25,127 nucleotides of DNA from PSRI01 sp041484195 (lineage in GTDB: Bacteria; Bacteroidota; Bacteroidia; Chitinophagales; Chitinophagaceae): contig JBGPHC010000045.1 in assembly GCA_041484195.1 (NCBI GenBank), positions 1 to 25,127 on the forward strand. The letters are read 5' to 3'. Shown piece after piece: positions 16,127 through 24,020 of this stretch (position 1 is its first letter; every line of letters starts with the position of its first letter). The position numbers were made by a program, and so were the translations under genes. The notes beneath the pieces are model-generated. The model saw nothing but the letters and a program-made list of their open reading frames with translations, had not been told where the DNA came from and searched no databases.

Positions 16127-17809
16127 ATGCCCGAAAATGTTTTTGATGCCATCGTAGTAGGTTCAGGTATTAGTGGAGGCTGGGCCGCAAAAGAATTGAC
16201 CGAAAAAGGATTGAAAGTATTGATGCTTGAGCGTGGACGCGATATCGTTCATATCAAGGACTATGTGAATGCCAACAAGGATCCCTGGCAGTTTCCGCAT
16301 CGTGCCAGCAGGGCCACACAGCAAATGAAAAATGATCATCCTGTTTTGAAACGCGACTATGTGCTGAATGAAAGTAATCTGGATTATTGGGTTGATGAAA
16401 AAGAAAGCCCATATACCGAGGTGAAAAGATTCGATTGGTTCCGTGGATACCACGTGGGTGGCCGTTCGCTCATGTGGGGACGCCAGAGCTATAGGTGGAA
16501 TGATATGGATTTTGAATCGAACGCGAAAGATGGCCATGGTGTGGATTGGCCCATCCGCTATAAAGATATCGCCCCCTGGTACGACTATGTAGAACGTTTC
16601 GCCGGAATCAGCGGCTCCAAAGAAGGCCTTCCCCAATTGCCCGATGGACAATTCCTGCCTCCAATGGAGATGACCTGTGTGGAAAAAGATGTGTCGGCCC
16701 GTATCAAAGATGTGTATAAAGGAAAGCGAAGCATGATCATCGGCCGGGTCGCCAACCTGACAGCTCCTCTTCCGGGCCGAACTTCGTGCCAGTACAGGAA
16801 TAAATGCTGGTTAGGCTGTCCCTTTGGTGCCTATTTCAGTACCCAGTCATCTACCCTGCCGGCGGCCATGAGTACAGGCAGATTGACCATGCGCCCCTGG
16901 TCCATCGTCACCAGAATTCTCTATGACAAAGACAAGAAGAGGGCCACAGGAGTGGAAGTATTGGATGCTCAAAGTAATAAGACTTATGAATTCAAATCCA
17001 GTATTGTATTCGTGAATGCGTCAACCCTTAACTCAGCCTGGTTGCTCATGAATTCTGCCACGGATATATGGCCCGACGGATTGGGCAGCAGTAGCGGAGA
17101 ACTTGGTCATAACCTTATGGACCACCACCTGGGTGTGGGCGCAAGTGGAATTGTAGAGGGTTATGAAGACAAATATTATTATGGCCGACGTGCCAATGGA
17201 ATTTATATTCCGCGTTACAGGAATTATTTTGGAGACAAAAGAGACTACCTCCGCGGATTTGGCTACCAGGGAGGTGGCAGCAGACAGGGCTGGAGTCGCA
17301 ATGTGGCAGAACTTTCAATTGGAGCAGGTTTGAAAGAGGCGCTCACCGAACCGGGCCAATGGTCAATGGGCATGGGAGGATTTGGAGAAATCCTTCCTTA
17401 CCACGAGAATAAAGTGACTCTGGACAAGACCAGGAAAGATAAATGGGGCCTGAATGTATTAGCTATCGATTGCGAGTTGAAGGATAATGAAAAGAAAATG
17501 CGGAAGGATATGCTGAATGACGCTGTTGAAATGCTGGAAGCTGTGGGCGTGAAGAATGTGAAAGGAAGAGATGGAGACGGAACGCCGGGAAGAGGGATCC
17601 ATGAAATGGGAACGGCTCGCATGGGCAAGGACCCTAAGACTTCTGTGCTCAATAAATGGAACCAGGTCTGGGATGCAAAAAATGTATTTGTTACAGACGG
17701 AGCAGCCATGACTTCGGCCAATTGTGTAAATCCATCATTGACCTATATGGCTTTGACCGCCCGGGCTGCAGATTTTGCGGTTAGTGAACTGAAGAAGAAA
17801 AATCTTTAG
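16127..17809 (+). CDS. GMC oxidoreductase, probable sugar/glycoside 3-dehydrogenase catalytic subunit (copy 1)
   Basis: 560 residues. The FAD-binding motif G12-SG-I-S-GG18 begins close to the N-terminus, so there is no room for a signal peptide. C221-x5-C227-x3-C231 (CQYRNKCWLGC) has the spacing of the 3Fe-4S ligands in FAD-dependent glucose dehydrogenases. The catalytic pair is H492 (HEMGTARMG) and N535 (VNPSLTYMAL), 43 residues apart as in that family. GHNLMDHH (327-334) and WGRQSYRW (117-124) are shared with copies 3 and 4. It lacks the roughly 14-residue polar leader of the other copies. Known relatives oxidise glucose at C1 or glucosides at C3; the neighbouring DUF1080 and Gfo genes favour C3. 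Export is likely by hitchhiking on the small subunit at 23394-23975. Of the four, it is most like copy 4. Confidence 0.88.
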   Translation: MPENVFDAIVVGSGISGGWAAKELTEKGLKVLMLERGRDIVHIKDYVNANKDPWQFPHRASRATQQMKNDHPVLKRDYVLNESNLDYWVDEKESPYTEVKRFDWFRGYHVGGRSLMWGRQSYRWNDMDFESNAKDGHGVDWPIRYKDIAPWYDYVERFAGISGSKEGLPQLPDGQFLPPMEMTCVEKDVSARIKDVYKGKRSMIIGRVANLTAPLPGRTSCQYRNKCWLGCPFGAYFSTQSSTLPAAMSTGRLTMRPWSIVTRILYDKDKKRATGVEVLDAQSNKTYEFKSSIVFVNASTLNSAWLLMNSATDIWPDGLGSSSGELGHNLMDHHLGVGASGIVEGYEDKYYYGRRANGIYIPRYRNYFGDKRDYLRGFGYQGGGSRQGWSRNVAELSIGAGLKEALTEPGQWSMGMGGFGEILPYHENKVTLDKTRKDKWGLNVLAIDCELKDNEKKMRKDMLNDAVEMLEAVGVKNVKGRDGDGTPGRGIHEMGTARMGKDPKTSVLNKWNQVWDAKNVFVTDGAAMTSANCVNPSLTYMALTARAADFAVSELKKKNL

Positions 17810-17814
17810 AGTGG

Positions 17815-17837
17815 GATTTTAGAATCCGATTTTAGAA
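17815..17837 (+). repeat. Short direct repeat in the gap between GMC copies 1 and 2
   Basis: GATTTTAGAA occurs at 17815-17824 and 17828-17837, with a partial third copy GTTTTAGA at 17843-17850. The period of about 13-15 bases resembles the GATTAAAGAAAA repeat in the next gap. Meaning unknown; AT-rich slippage is the simplest explanation. Confidence 0.5.
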
Positions 17838-17886
17838 ATTTTGTTTTAGACATGATGATCCCTTAATATTAAAATTACCTCGTACT

Positions 17887-19611
17887 ATGCCGGGCGATTC
17901 AACTATAGTCAATATTAATTCCACCGGGAAAGATCAGAACAGTTTCGATGCCATCGTGATTGGCTCAGGCATCAGTGGTGGCTGGGCGGCCAAGGAATTG
18001 TGCGACCACGGTTTGAAAACACTGATACTGGAAAGAGGAAGGGATGTGAAACACATTAAGGACTACCCCACTGCCACGCTGAATCCCTGGCAATTCCCAC
18101 ACCGTGGCAGGATGCCATTGGAAGTGGAAAAAGAAAATCCCATTGTATCCAGATGCTACGCATACGGAGAATCCACTGATCATTTTTTTGTAAAGGATAA
18201 AGAACATCCTTATACACAGGAAAAGCCGTTCGACTGGATCCGGGGCTACCAGGTAGGCGGTAAATCATTGCTATGGGCCCGGGCAACGCAACGATGGAGC
18301 AGATTTGATTTTGAAGGGCCAGCAAGAGACGGATTCGCTGTTGACTGGCCGATTCGCTATGAAGATATAGCTCCCTGGTATAGTCACGTTGAAAAATTTG
18401 CCGGCATCAGCGGAAATTACGACGGCTTGGAAACATTGCCCGATGGAGAGTTTCTGCCGCCCTGGGAATTGAATTGCGTGGAAAAAGAATTGCAGCAAAA
18501 AATAAACAGCTCTTATAGTGATCGCAACACCATCATCGGGCGATGCGCACATCTTACAAAACCTAAAGAAATACATTTACAACAAGGCCGTGGGCAGTGC
18601 CAGGCCAGAACTCTTTGCGAAAGAGGATGTCCTTATGGTGGCTATTTCAGTTCCAATGCTTCCACGCTGCCCTGGGCAGCGAAAACAGGTAATCTCACCC
18701 TGCGCCCTCATTCGGTTGTGCATTCCATAATTTATGATGAACAAAAAGGAAAGGCAGTGGGAGTTAAGGTCATAGACTCGGAAACCAAGGCGGCCACCGA
18801 ATTTTTCGCAAAAATAATTTTTGTGAATGCGGCCTGTCTCAATAGTAACCTGGTGCTGCTGAATTCAACTTCCAAAAGATTTCCAAATGGTCTCGGAAAT
18901 GATTCCGGTGTGCTGGGAAGGTATATGGCTTTTCATAATTACAGGGGCACCATCACGGCTAGCATTGAGGGGCACGAAGATCAGTATTACTATGGGCGCA
19001 AGCCCACGGGCGCGATGCTACCCAATTTCCGCAATGTTCGAAAGCAGGAAAAGGATTTCCACCGTGGGTATATGGTGCATTTCAGCTCTGCAAGAGGATA
19101 TGGCAACGGCCAGGATGATATTGGAGCGGAATTCAAAGAGTCTATCACAGAAGCTGGTCCCTGGGGTGTATTCATGATGATGCAGGGGGAAACCATTCCC
19201 AAGTATGAAAATCATGTGCGGTTGAGCAAGGATCAAAAAGATGAATGGGGTATTCCGCAACTGGTGACTTCCATAGGCTATGGCGACAATGATGAAAAAG
19301 TATTGAAGGATTTCCTGGAACAGGGCTCCGAAATGCTGGACAAAGCCGGATGCAAAAATATTCATCAAAACGACAGCAAACAGGCTCCCGGATTGGATAT
19401 CCATGAAATGGGCGGCATTCGCATGGGAAAGGATCCCAAGACATCCATATTGAATAAATGGAACCAGGTGCATAGTTGCCAGAATGTTTTTGTTACCGAT
19501 GGAGCATGCATGGTATCCACCAGCACCCAGAATCCATCGCTCACGTTTATGGCAATTACGGCGAGGGCTGCAAATCATGCTGTGGAGGAATTGAAGAAGG
19601 GGAATCTGTAA
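17887..19611 (+). CDS. GMC oxidoreductase, divergent paralogue (copy 2)
   Basis: 574 residues with the same architecture: a 19-residue polar leader, FAD motif GSGISGG (about 26-32), cysteine triad C238/C244/C248 (CQARTLCERGC) and catalytic H506 and N549. It is the outlier of the four. Where the others read GHNLMDHH it has GRYMAFHN (344-351), replacing the Asp and second His. Where the others read WGRQ(S/C)YRW it has WARATQRW (130-137). HEMGTARMG is HEMGGIRMG, and the final TARAAD is TARAAN. Because the catalytic His/Asn and cluster cysteines are kept, it is probably an active enzyme with a different substrate rather than a decayed copy. It follows copy 1 after 77 bases, so one transcript is likely. 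Confidence 0.86.
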   Translation: MPGDSTIVNINSTGKDQNSFDAIVIGSGISGGWAAKELCDHGLKTLILERGRDVKHIKDYPTATLNPWQFPHRGRMPLEVEKENPIVSRCYAYGESTDHFFVKDKEHPYTQEKPFDWIRGYQVGGKSLLWARATQRWSRFDFEGPARDGFAVDWPIRYEDIAPWYSHVEKFAGISGNYDGLETLPDGEFLPPWELNCVEKELQQKINSSYSDRNTIIGRCAHLTKPKEIHLQQGRGQCQARTLCERGCPYGGYFSSNASTLPWAAKTGNLTLRPHSVVHSIIYDEQKGKAVGVKVIDSETKAATEFFAKIIFVNAACLNSNLVLLNSTSKRFPNGLGNDSGVLGRYMAFHNYRGTITASIEGHEDQYYYGRKPTGAMLPNFRNVRKQEKDFHRGYMVHFSSARGYGNGQDDIGAEFKESITEAGPWGVFMMMQGETIPKYENHVRLSKDQKDEWGIPQLVTSIGYGDNDEKVLKDFLEQGSEMLDKAGCKNIHQNDSKQAPGLDIHEMGGIRMGKDPKTSILNKWNQVHSCQNVFVTDGACMVSTSTQNPSLTFMAITARAANHAVEELKKGNL

Positions 19612-19631
19612 AGGAGAAATTTCATGAGAAT

Positions 19632-19661
19632 TGAGATTAAAGAAAATGAGATTAAAGAAAA
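19632..19661 (+). repeat. 15-base tandem duplication in the gap between GMC copies 2 and 3
   Basis: TGAGATTAAAGAAAA occurs twice back to back (19632-19646 and 19647-19661) in the 174-base gap. It lies just after the copy 2 stop. It could be neutral slippage or a protein-binding repeat; nothing else in the gap is recognised. Confidence 0.7.
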
Positions 19662-19785
19662 ATGTCCCGAATTCCTTTCAAATGCGCTGAACTAATGTAT
19701 GCGCTGCCAAAGGGGGTTTTACCAGAAGGGCTTAGGATGAGAACAAAAAATTGTATTTAATTATTAAAGCCAGGACAGAAAAAAT

Positions 19786-21495
19786 ATGCCACAGGATTCA
19801 TTAAACATAAACGGAAATGCTGCTCAGCAAAATACTTATGATGCCATCGTAGTGGGATCGGGAATCAGTGGTGGATGGGCCGCGAAAGAGCTCTGTGAAA
19901 AGGGACTGAAGACATTGGTTTTGGAACGCGGCAGAAATATTGAGCATATCAAGGACTATACCGATACTACAAAGGACCCCTGGGAATTAAAACATCATAA
20001 TAGCATCACAGAAGAAGACAGAAAGAATTGTCCGATTCAGAGTAGGATTTATGCGTATGACGAAGTGTCCAAACATTTTTTCGTGAACGACCTTGAAAAC
20101 CCCTACAACCAGGTGAAGCCATTCGACTGGATCAGGGGCTACCATGTAGGTGGACGTTCGCTGCTCTGGGGCAGGCAATGTTACCGCTGGAGCGATCTGG
20201 ATTTTGAAGCCAATTTGAAGGATGGACATGGCGTTGACTGGCCCATCAGGTATAAGGATATCGAACCATGGTATGATTACGTGGAGCCATTTGTTGGGAT
20301 CAGCGGCTCCAGGGAGGGTCTTTCTCAGCTTCCTGATGGAAAATTCCTTCCTCCCATGGAAATGAATTGTCTTGAAAAACATGTGGCTGCAAGAATCAAA
20401 GAAAATTTCAATGACAGGGTCATGATCATTGGCCGGAGTGCCAACCATACTCAGAAAGTCGGGGACCGTGGGCCCTGCCAATACAGGAATAAATGCCAAC
20501 AGGGCTGCCCCTTTGGAGGTTATTTCAGCAGCAATTCGGCCACCCTGCCGGCGGCAATGAAAACAAATAATCTCACGCTCCGTCCTTTTTCAATTGTGAT
20601 GGGAGTGATTTATGACAAGGAAAAGAAAAGAGCGAAAGGAGTCAGGATCATGGATTCGGAGACCCGGAAAACGGAGGACTATTTTGCGAAAATCATTTTC
20701 CTGAATGCTTCAACCCTGGGAACAACGTCTATATTGCTGAACTCAGTTTCAGATGCTTTTCCCGAAGGTTTGGGTAATAGCAGTGGCCAGGTTGGTCATA
20801 ACCTGATGGACCATCACTATGGGGTAGGCGCTTATGGGAGTTTTGATGGATTCGAAGATCAATATTTTTATGGAAGAAGGCCGAATGGAGTTTATATCCC
20901 ACGTTTTCGTAACGTGAATGATAAAACGAAACGTTCCGACTACCTGAGAGGCTTCGGCTACCAGGGTGGTGCCGGAAGGGGGAGACCCTGGATTGCGGAT
21001 GGCGTAGGCGTTTCCTTAAAGGAACAATTGCTTGAACCAGGTAAATGGAATATGGGAGTAGGATCCTGGGGTGAACATCTGCCTTATTTTGAAAATAAAG
21101 TGACAATTAACAAGGATAAGAGAGACAAATGGGGTATGCCCACTCTGGATATCGACTGCGAGTTCAAGGAAAATGAGAAGACGATGCGCAAGGATATGAT
21201 GAATAGCGCGGCGGAAATGCTGGAGAAGGCAGGGTTGAAGGAGGTGAACACCTATGATAATATGCCGGCTCCCGGATTTTGTATTCATGAAATGGGAACG
21301 GCCAGGATGGGTCGCGATCCCAAGACTTCGGTGCTGAACGGGAATAACCAGATGCATGACGTGAAGAATGTATTTATTACTGATGGCTCCTGCATGTCTT
21401 CATCGGCTTGCCAGAATCCATCGGTCACGTATATGGCTCTGACAGCAAGGGCCGCGGACTTTGCCATGAAGGAATTGAAAAAAGGGAATTTGTGA
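19786..21495 (+). CDS. GMC oxidoreductase, probable sugar/glycoside 3-dehydrogenase catalytic subunit (copy 3)
   Basis: 569 residues. A polar leader beginning MPQDSLNINGN precedes the FAD motif GSGISGG (about 24-30). C231/C237/C241 (CQYRNKCQQGC) form the 3Fe-4S-type triad, and H501 and N544 are the catalytic pair. It keeps the DHH motif (GHNLMDHH) and WGRQCYRW, as in copies 1 and 4, but differs from them in the middle (GVSLKEQLLEPGKW for GLKEALTEPG) and after the catalytic His (LNGNNQMHDVKN for LNKWNQVWDAKN). This suggests the same chemistry with altered specificity. The leader MPQD is shared with copy 4. Exported with the small subunit by inference. It lies 174 bases after copy 2 and 127 before copy 4. 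Confidence 0.88.
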   Translation: MPQDSLNINGNAAQQNTYDAIVVGSGISGGWAAKELCEKGLKTLVLERGRNIEHIKDYTDTTKDPWELKHHNSITEEDRKNCPIQSRIYAYDEVSKHFFVNDLENPYNQVKPFDWIRGYHVGGRSLLWGRQCYRWSDLDFEANLKDGHGVDWPIRYKDIEPWYDYVEPFVGISGSREGLSQLPDGKFLPPMEMNCLEKHVAARIKENFNDRVMIIGRSANHTQKVGDRGPCQYRNKCQQGCPFGGYFSSNSATLPAAMKTNNLTLRPFSIVMGVIYDKEKKRAKGVRIMDSETRKTEDYFAKIIFLNASTLGTTSILLNSVSDAFPEGLGNSSGQVGHNLMDHHYGVGAYGSFDGFEDQYFYGRRPNGVYIPRFRNVNDKTKRSDYLRGFGYQGGAGRGRPWIADGVGVSLKEQLLEPGKWNMGVGSWGEHLPYFENKVTINKDKRDKWGMPTLDIDCEFKENEKTMRKDMMNSAAEMLEKAGLKEVNTYDNMPAPGFCIHEMGTARMGRDPKTSVLNGNNQMHDVKNVFITDGSCMSSSACQNPSVTYMALTARAADFAMKELKKGNL

Positions 21496-21622
21496 ACGCA
21501 TATTTATTTCTTAATCCTTTCCCTGAGGCCGGGAAAAGTTGATCAGAATTACCGGAACCCGAAGGGTGTGACACAAGAGGTGTTCAACAGGATATCAAAA
21601 GCTGACAAAATAAAATTCATTC

Positions 21623-23353
21623 ATGCCACAGGATACTTTGCATACAAATAATAAGGCTGGTGTCGGAAATACCTACGATGCCATCGTGATAGGATCGGGC
21701 ATTAGTGGGGGATGGGCCGCAAAAGAGCTGACCGAAAAAGGCCTGCGGACTTTAATGCTTGAGCGGGGAAGAAATTTCGAACATATCAAAGACTATGCGA
21801 GTGCATCCAAAAACCCCTGGGAATTGGAGCACCGCGGGAAAGCTACTCAGGATCAGAAGAAGAAAAGACCAATCATATCCCGCCCCTGGGCCATGTACGG
21901 CACTGCGGCTTACGAACCAATAATGGATTATTGGGCCGACGAGCAGGACTGTCCCTATGTTGAAGTCAAGCCTTTTACCTGGTGGAGAAGTTATCAGATG
22001 GGAGGACGTTCAATCCTCTGGGGGCGCCAGAGTTATCGCTGGAGTGATTTTGATTTTGAGGCCAATGCAAAGGACGGGATCGCTGTAGATTGGCCCATCC
22101 GGTACAAGGATGTGGCTCCCTGGTATGACTATGCGGAAAAGTTCGCCGGCATCAGTGGTTCCAGGGAAGGCTTGCAACATCTGCCTGACGGAAATTTTCT
22201 ACCACCAATGGACCTCACCTGTGTAGAAAAGGACGTTGCGGAAAGGATCAGGAACAATTTCAAGAATAGGCACATGATCATTGGGCGGGTGGCCAATTTA
22301 ACGGTACCCATTCCCGGTAGAACCAAGTGCCAGTTCAGGAACAGGTGCTGGGAGGGATGCCCTTTCGGCGGATATTTCAGCACGCAATCTTCCACCCTGC
22401 CTGCAGCTATGGCTACGGGTAAGCTCACGGTTAGACCCTTTTCGATAGTAACCAGGATTCTCTACGACAAGGATACCAGGAAAGCGAAGGGAGTGGAAGT
22501 GTTGGATGCGGAGACCAACAAGACTTATGAATTTTATTCCAAGATTGTATTCCTGAATGCGTCCACATTGAACAGCGCTTGGATATTAATGAACTCTGCT
22601 ACTGATATCTGGCCCGATGGCCTGGGAAGCAGCAGCGGCGAGCTGGGGCATAATATAATGGATCATCATTATATGCTTGGTGCGCAGGGTACTGTGGAAG
22701 GATTTGAAGACAAATACTATTATGGGCGGAGGGCGAATGGTTTCTACATCACCAGGTTTGCCAATTTGTATGGAGATAAGAGAGATTATCTCCGTGGATT
22801 TGGATACCAGGGTGGTGCAGGCCGTCAGGGCTGGAGCCGCGATGTGGCAGAATTGAATGTGGGTGCGGGCTTCAAGGAAGCACTGACAGAACCGGGAGCC
22901 TGGTCCATCGGAGCTACAGGATTTGGAGAGATACTGCCTTACCATGAAAATAAGATCACACTGGACAAAAACAAGAAAGATAAATGGGGATTGCCGGTAT
23001 TGTCCATGGACGCGGAGCTCAAGGAGAATGAATGGAAGATGAGAAAGGATATCGTGCAGGAATTAGTAGCGATGTTTGAAGCCGCGGGAGTCAAAAATAT
23101 CAGCACCTGGGACGATAAGAATTATGCCATCGGACAGGGCATTCATGAGATGGGAACGGCACGCATGGGCAAAGATCCCAAGACTTCGGTCCTCAACAAG
23201 TGGAACCAGGTGTGGGACGCAAAAAATGTTTTTGTAACAGATGGATCTTTCATGGTTTCATCTGCCTGCCAGAATCCTTCACTGACCTATATGGCGATGA
23301 CGGCGCGGGCGGCTGACTATGCCGTGAATGAATTGAAAAAAGGAACGCTTTAA
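21623..23353 (+). CDS. GMC oxidoreductase, probable sugar/glycoside 3-dehydrogenase catalytic subunit (copy 4)
   Basis: 576 residues, the longest copy, with a leader beginning MPQDTLHTNN, FAD motif GSGISGG (about 24-30), cysteine triad C236/C242/C246 (CQFRNRCWEGC) and catalytic H508 and N551. A few extra residues around 88-102 (PWAMYGTAAYEP) fall in a region that is short in copies 1-3. Closest to copy 1 by eye: both have LNSAW(L/I)LMNSATDIWPDGLG, RQGWSR(N/D)VAEL and LNKWNQVWDAKN. Copy 4 lies only 40 bases before the small-subunit gene, the classical pair order reversed (in Burkholderia glucose dehydrogenase the small subunit comes first). It is therefore the best candidate for the small subunit's original partner. 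Confidence 0.88.
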   Translation: MPQDTLHTNNKAGVGNTYDAIVIGSGISGGWAAKELTEKGLRTLMLERGRNFEHIKDYASASKNPWELEHRGKATQDQKKKRPIISRPWAMYGTAAYEPIMDYWADEQDCPYVEVKPFTWWRSYQMGGRSILWGRQSYRWSDFDFEANAKDGIAVDWPIRYKDVAPWYDYAEKFAGISGSREGLQHLPDGNFLPPMDLTCVEKDVAERIRNNFKNRHMIIGRVANLTVPIPGRTKCQFRNRCWEGCPFGGYFSTQSSTLPAAMATGKLTVRPFSIVTRILYDKDTRKAKGVEVLDAETNKTYEFYSKIVFLNASTLNSAWILMNSATDIWPDGLGSSSGELGHNIMDHHYMLGAQGTVEGFEDKYYYGRRANGFYITRFANLYGDKRDYLRGFGYQGGAGRQGWSRDVAELNVGAGFKEALTEPGAWSIGATGFGEILPYHENKITLDKNKKDKWGLPVLSMDAELKENEWKMRKDIVQELVAMFEAAGVKNISTWDDKNYAIGQGIHEMGTARMGKDPKTSVLNKWNQVWDAKNVFVTDGSFMVSSACQNPSLTYMAMTARAADYAVNELKKGTL

Positions 23354-23393
23354 GAATAAATTCTTTAAATTGTAAACTGTAAAATCTATCGAA

Positions 23394-23975
23394 ATGAACA
23401 GACGCGAAGCCCTATCCACTGTTGCGCTTTTGCTGGGCGGAACCATCGTAGGAGCCAATGTATTCCTAGAAGGCTGCACGCCCGGCGACAAGAAGGCGGC
23501 TGCTACCGGAGGGCCGTTAACCTTCAGTAACGACGACGTGGCTTACCTGGATGAGATTGCCGAGACCATCATTCCAACCACCGACACACCCGGCGCCAAG
23601 GCCGCTAAAGTTGGCGAGTTTATGACCGTGATGGTGAAGGACTGCTATGACGAAAAGGATCAGAAGATCTTTGTGGATGGCATGAAGCAACTGAATGATG
23701 CCTCCAGGAAGAAATTTGGCAAATCCTTTATGGATGCAGATGCCAAGCAGCGTACGGAGTTATTGACGGAGATTGATAAGGAAAGCAAGGACGCAATGGC
23801 CAAGGCCAAGCCCGAAGATCCTAAGCCTTATTTCCGCTTGATGAAGGAACTGACTTTACTCGGTTATTTCACTTCGGAAGTGGGTGCCACCAAGGCATTG
23901 CGCTATGTGGCAGTACCAGGCAGGTATGAAGGCTGCATTCCTTACAAGAAAGGCGACAAAGCATGGGCGACCTAG
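23394..23975 (+). CDS. Gluconate_2-dh3-family small subunit with Tat/lipoprotein-type signal
   Basis: 193 residues of the gluconate 2-dehydrogenase subunit 3 family (PF13618), recognised from VAYLDEIAETIIPTTDTPGAKAAKVGEFM and the C-terminal GYFTSEVGATKALRYVAVPGRYEGC. The N-terminus M-N-R3-R4-EAL followed by a hydrophobic stretch is a Tat signal. It ends at FLEGC28, a lipobox-like cysteine, so the protein may be a Tat-exported lipoprotein. In related glucose and glucoside dehydrogenases this subunit is the chaperone that carries the signal-less GMC subunit through Tat and stays bound to it. It is the only small subunit in the window and follows four GMC genes, 40 bases after the last. Confidence 0.88.
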   Translation: MNRREALSTVALLLGGTIVGANVFLEGCTPGDKKAAATGGPLTFSNDDVAYLDEIAETIIPTTDTPGAKAAKVGEFMTVMVKDCYDEKDQKIFVDGMKQLNDASRKKFGKSFMDADAKQRTELLTEIDKESKDAMAKAKPEDPKPYFRLMKELTLLGYFTSEVGATKALRYVAVPGRYEGCIPYKKGDKAWAT

Positions 23976-24020
23976 AGCATGCTCGTTGGTAATTTTATTT
24001 AAGCATCATAAACTTATATC

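Noticed and set aside
16163..21357. Recurring antisense frames opposite the GMC genes (for example 16163-16651, 19018-19578, 19987-20499)
   Set aside because: They recur at matching places because the sense genes are homologous; their products have no domain features and are shadows.
16127..23353. Signal peptides on the GMC proteins
   Set aside because: The FAD glycine motif begins at residues 12-26 after only short polar leaders, leaving no hydrophobic stretch; export by the small subunit is the better explanation.
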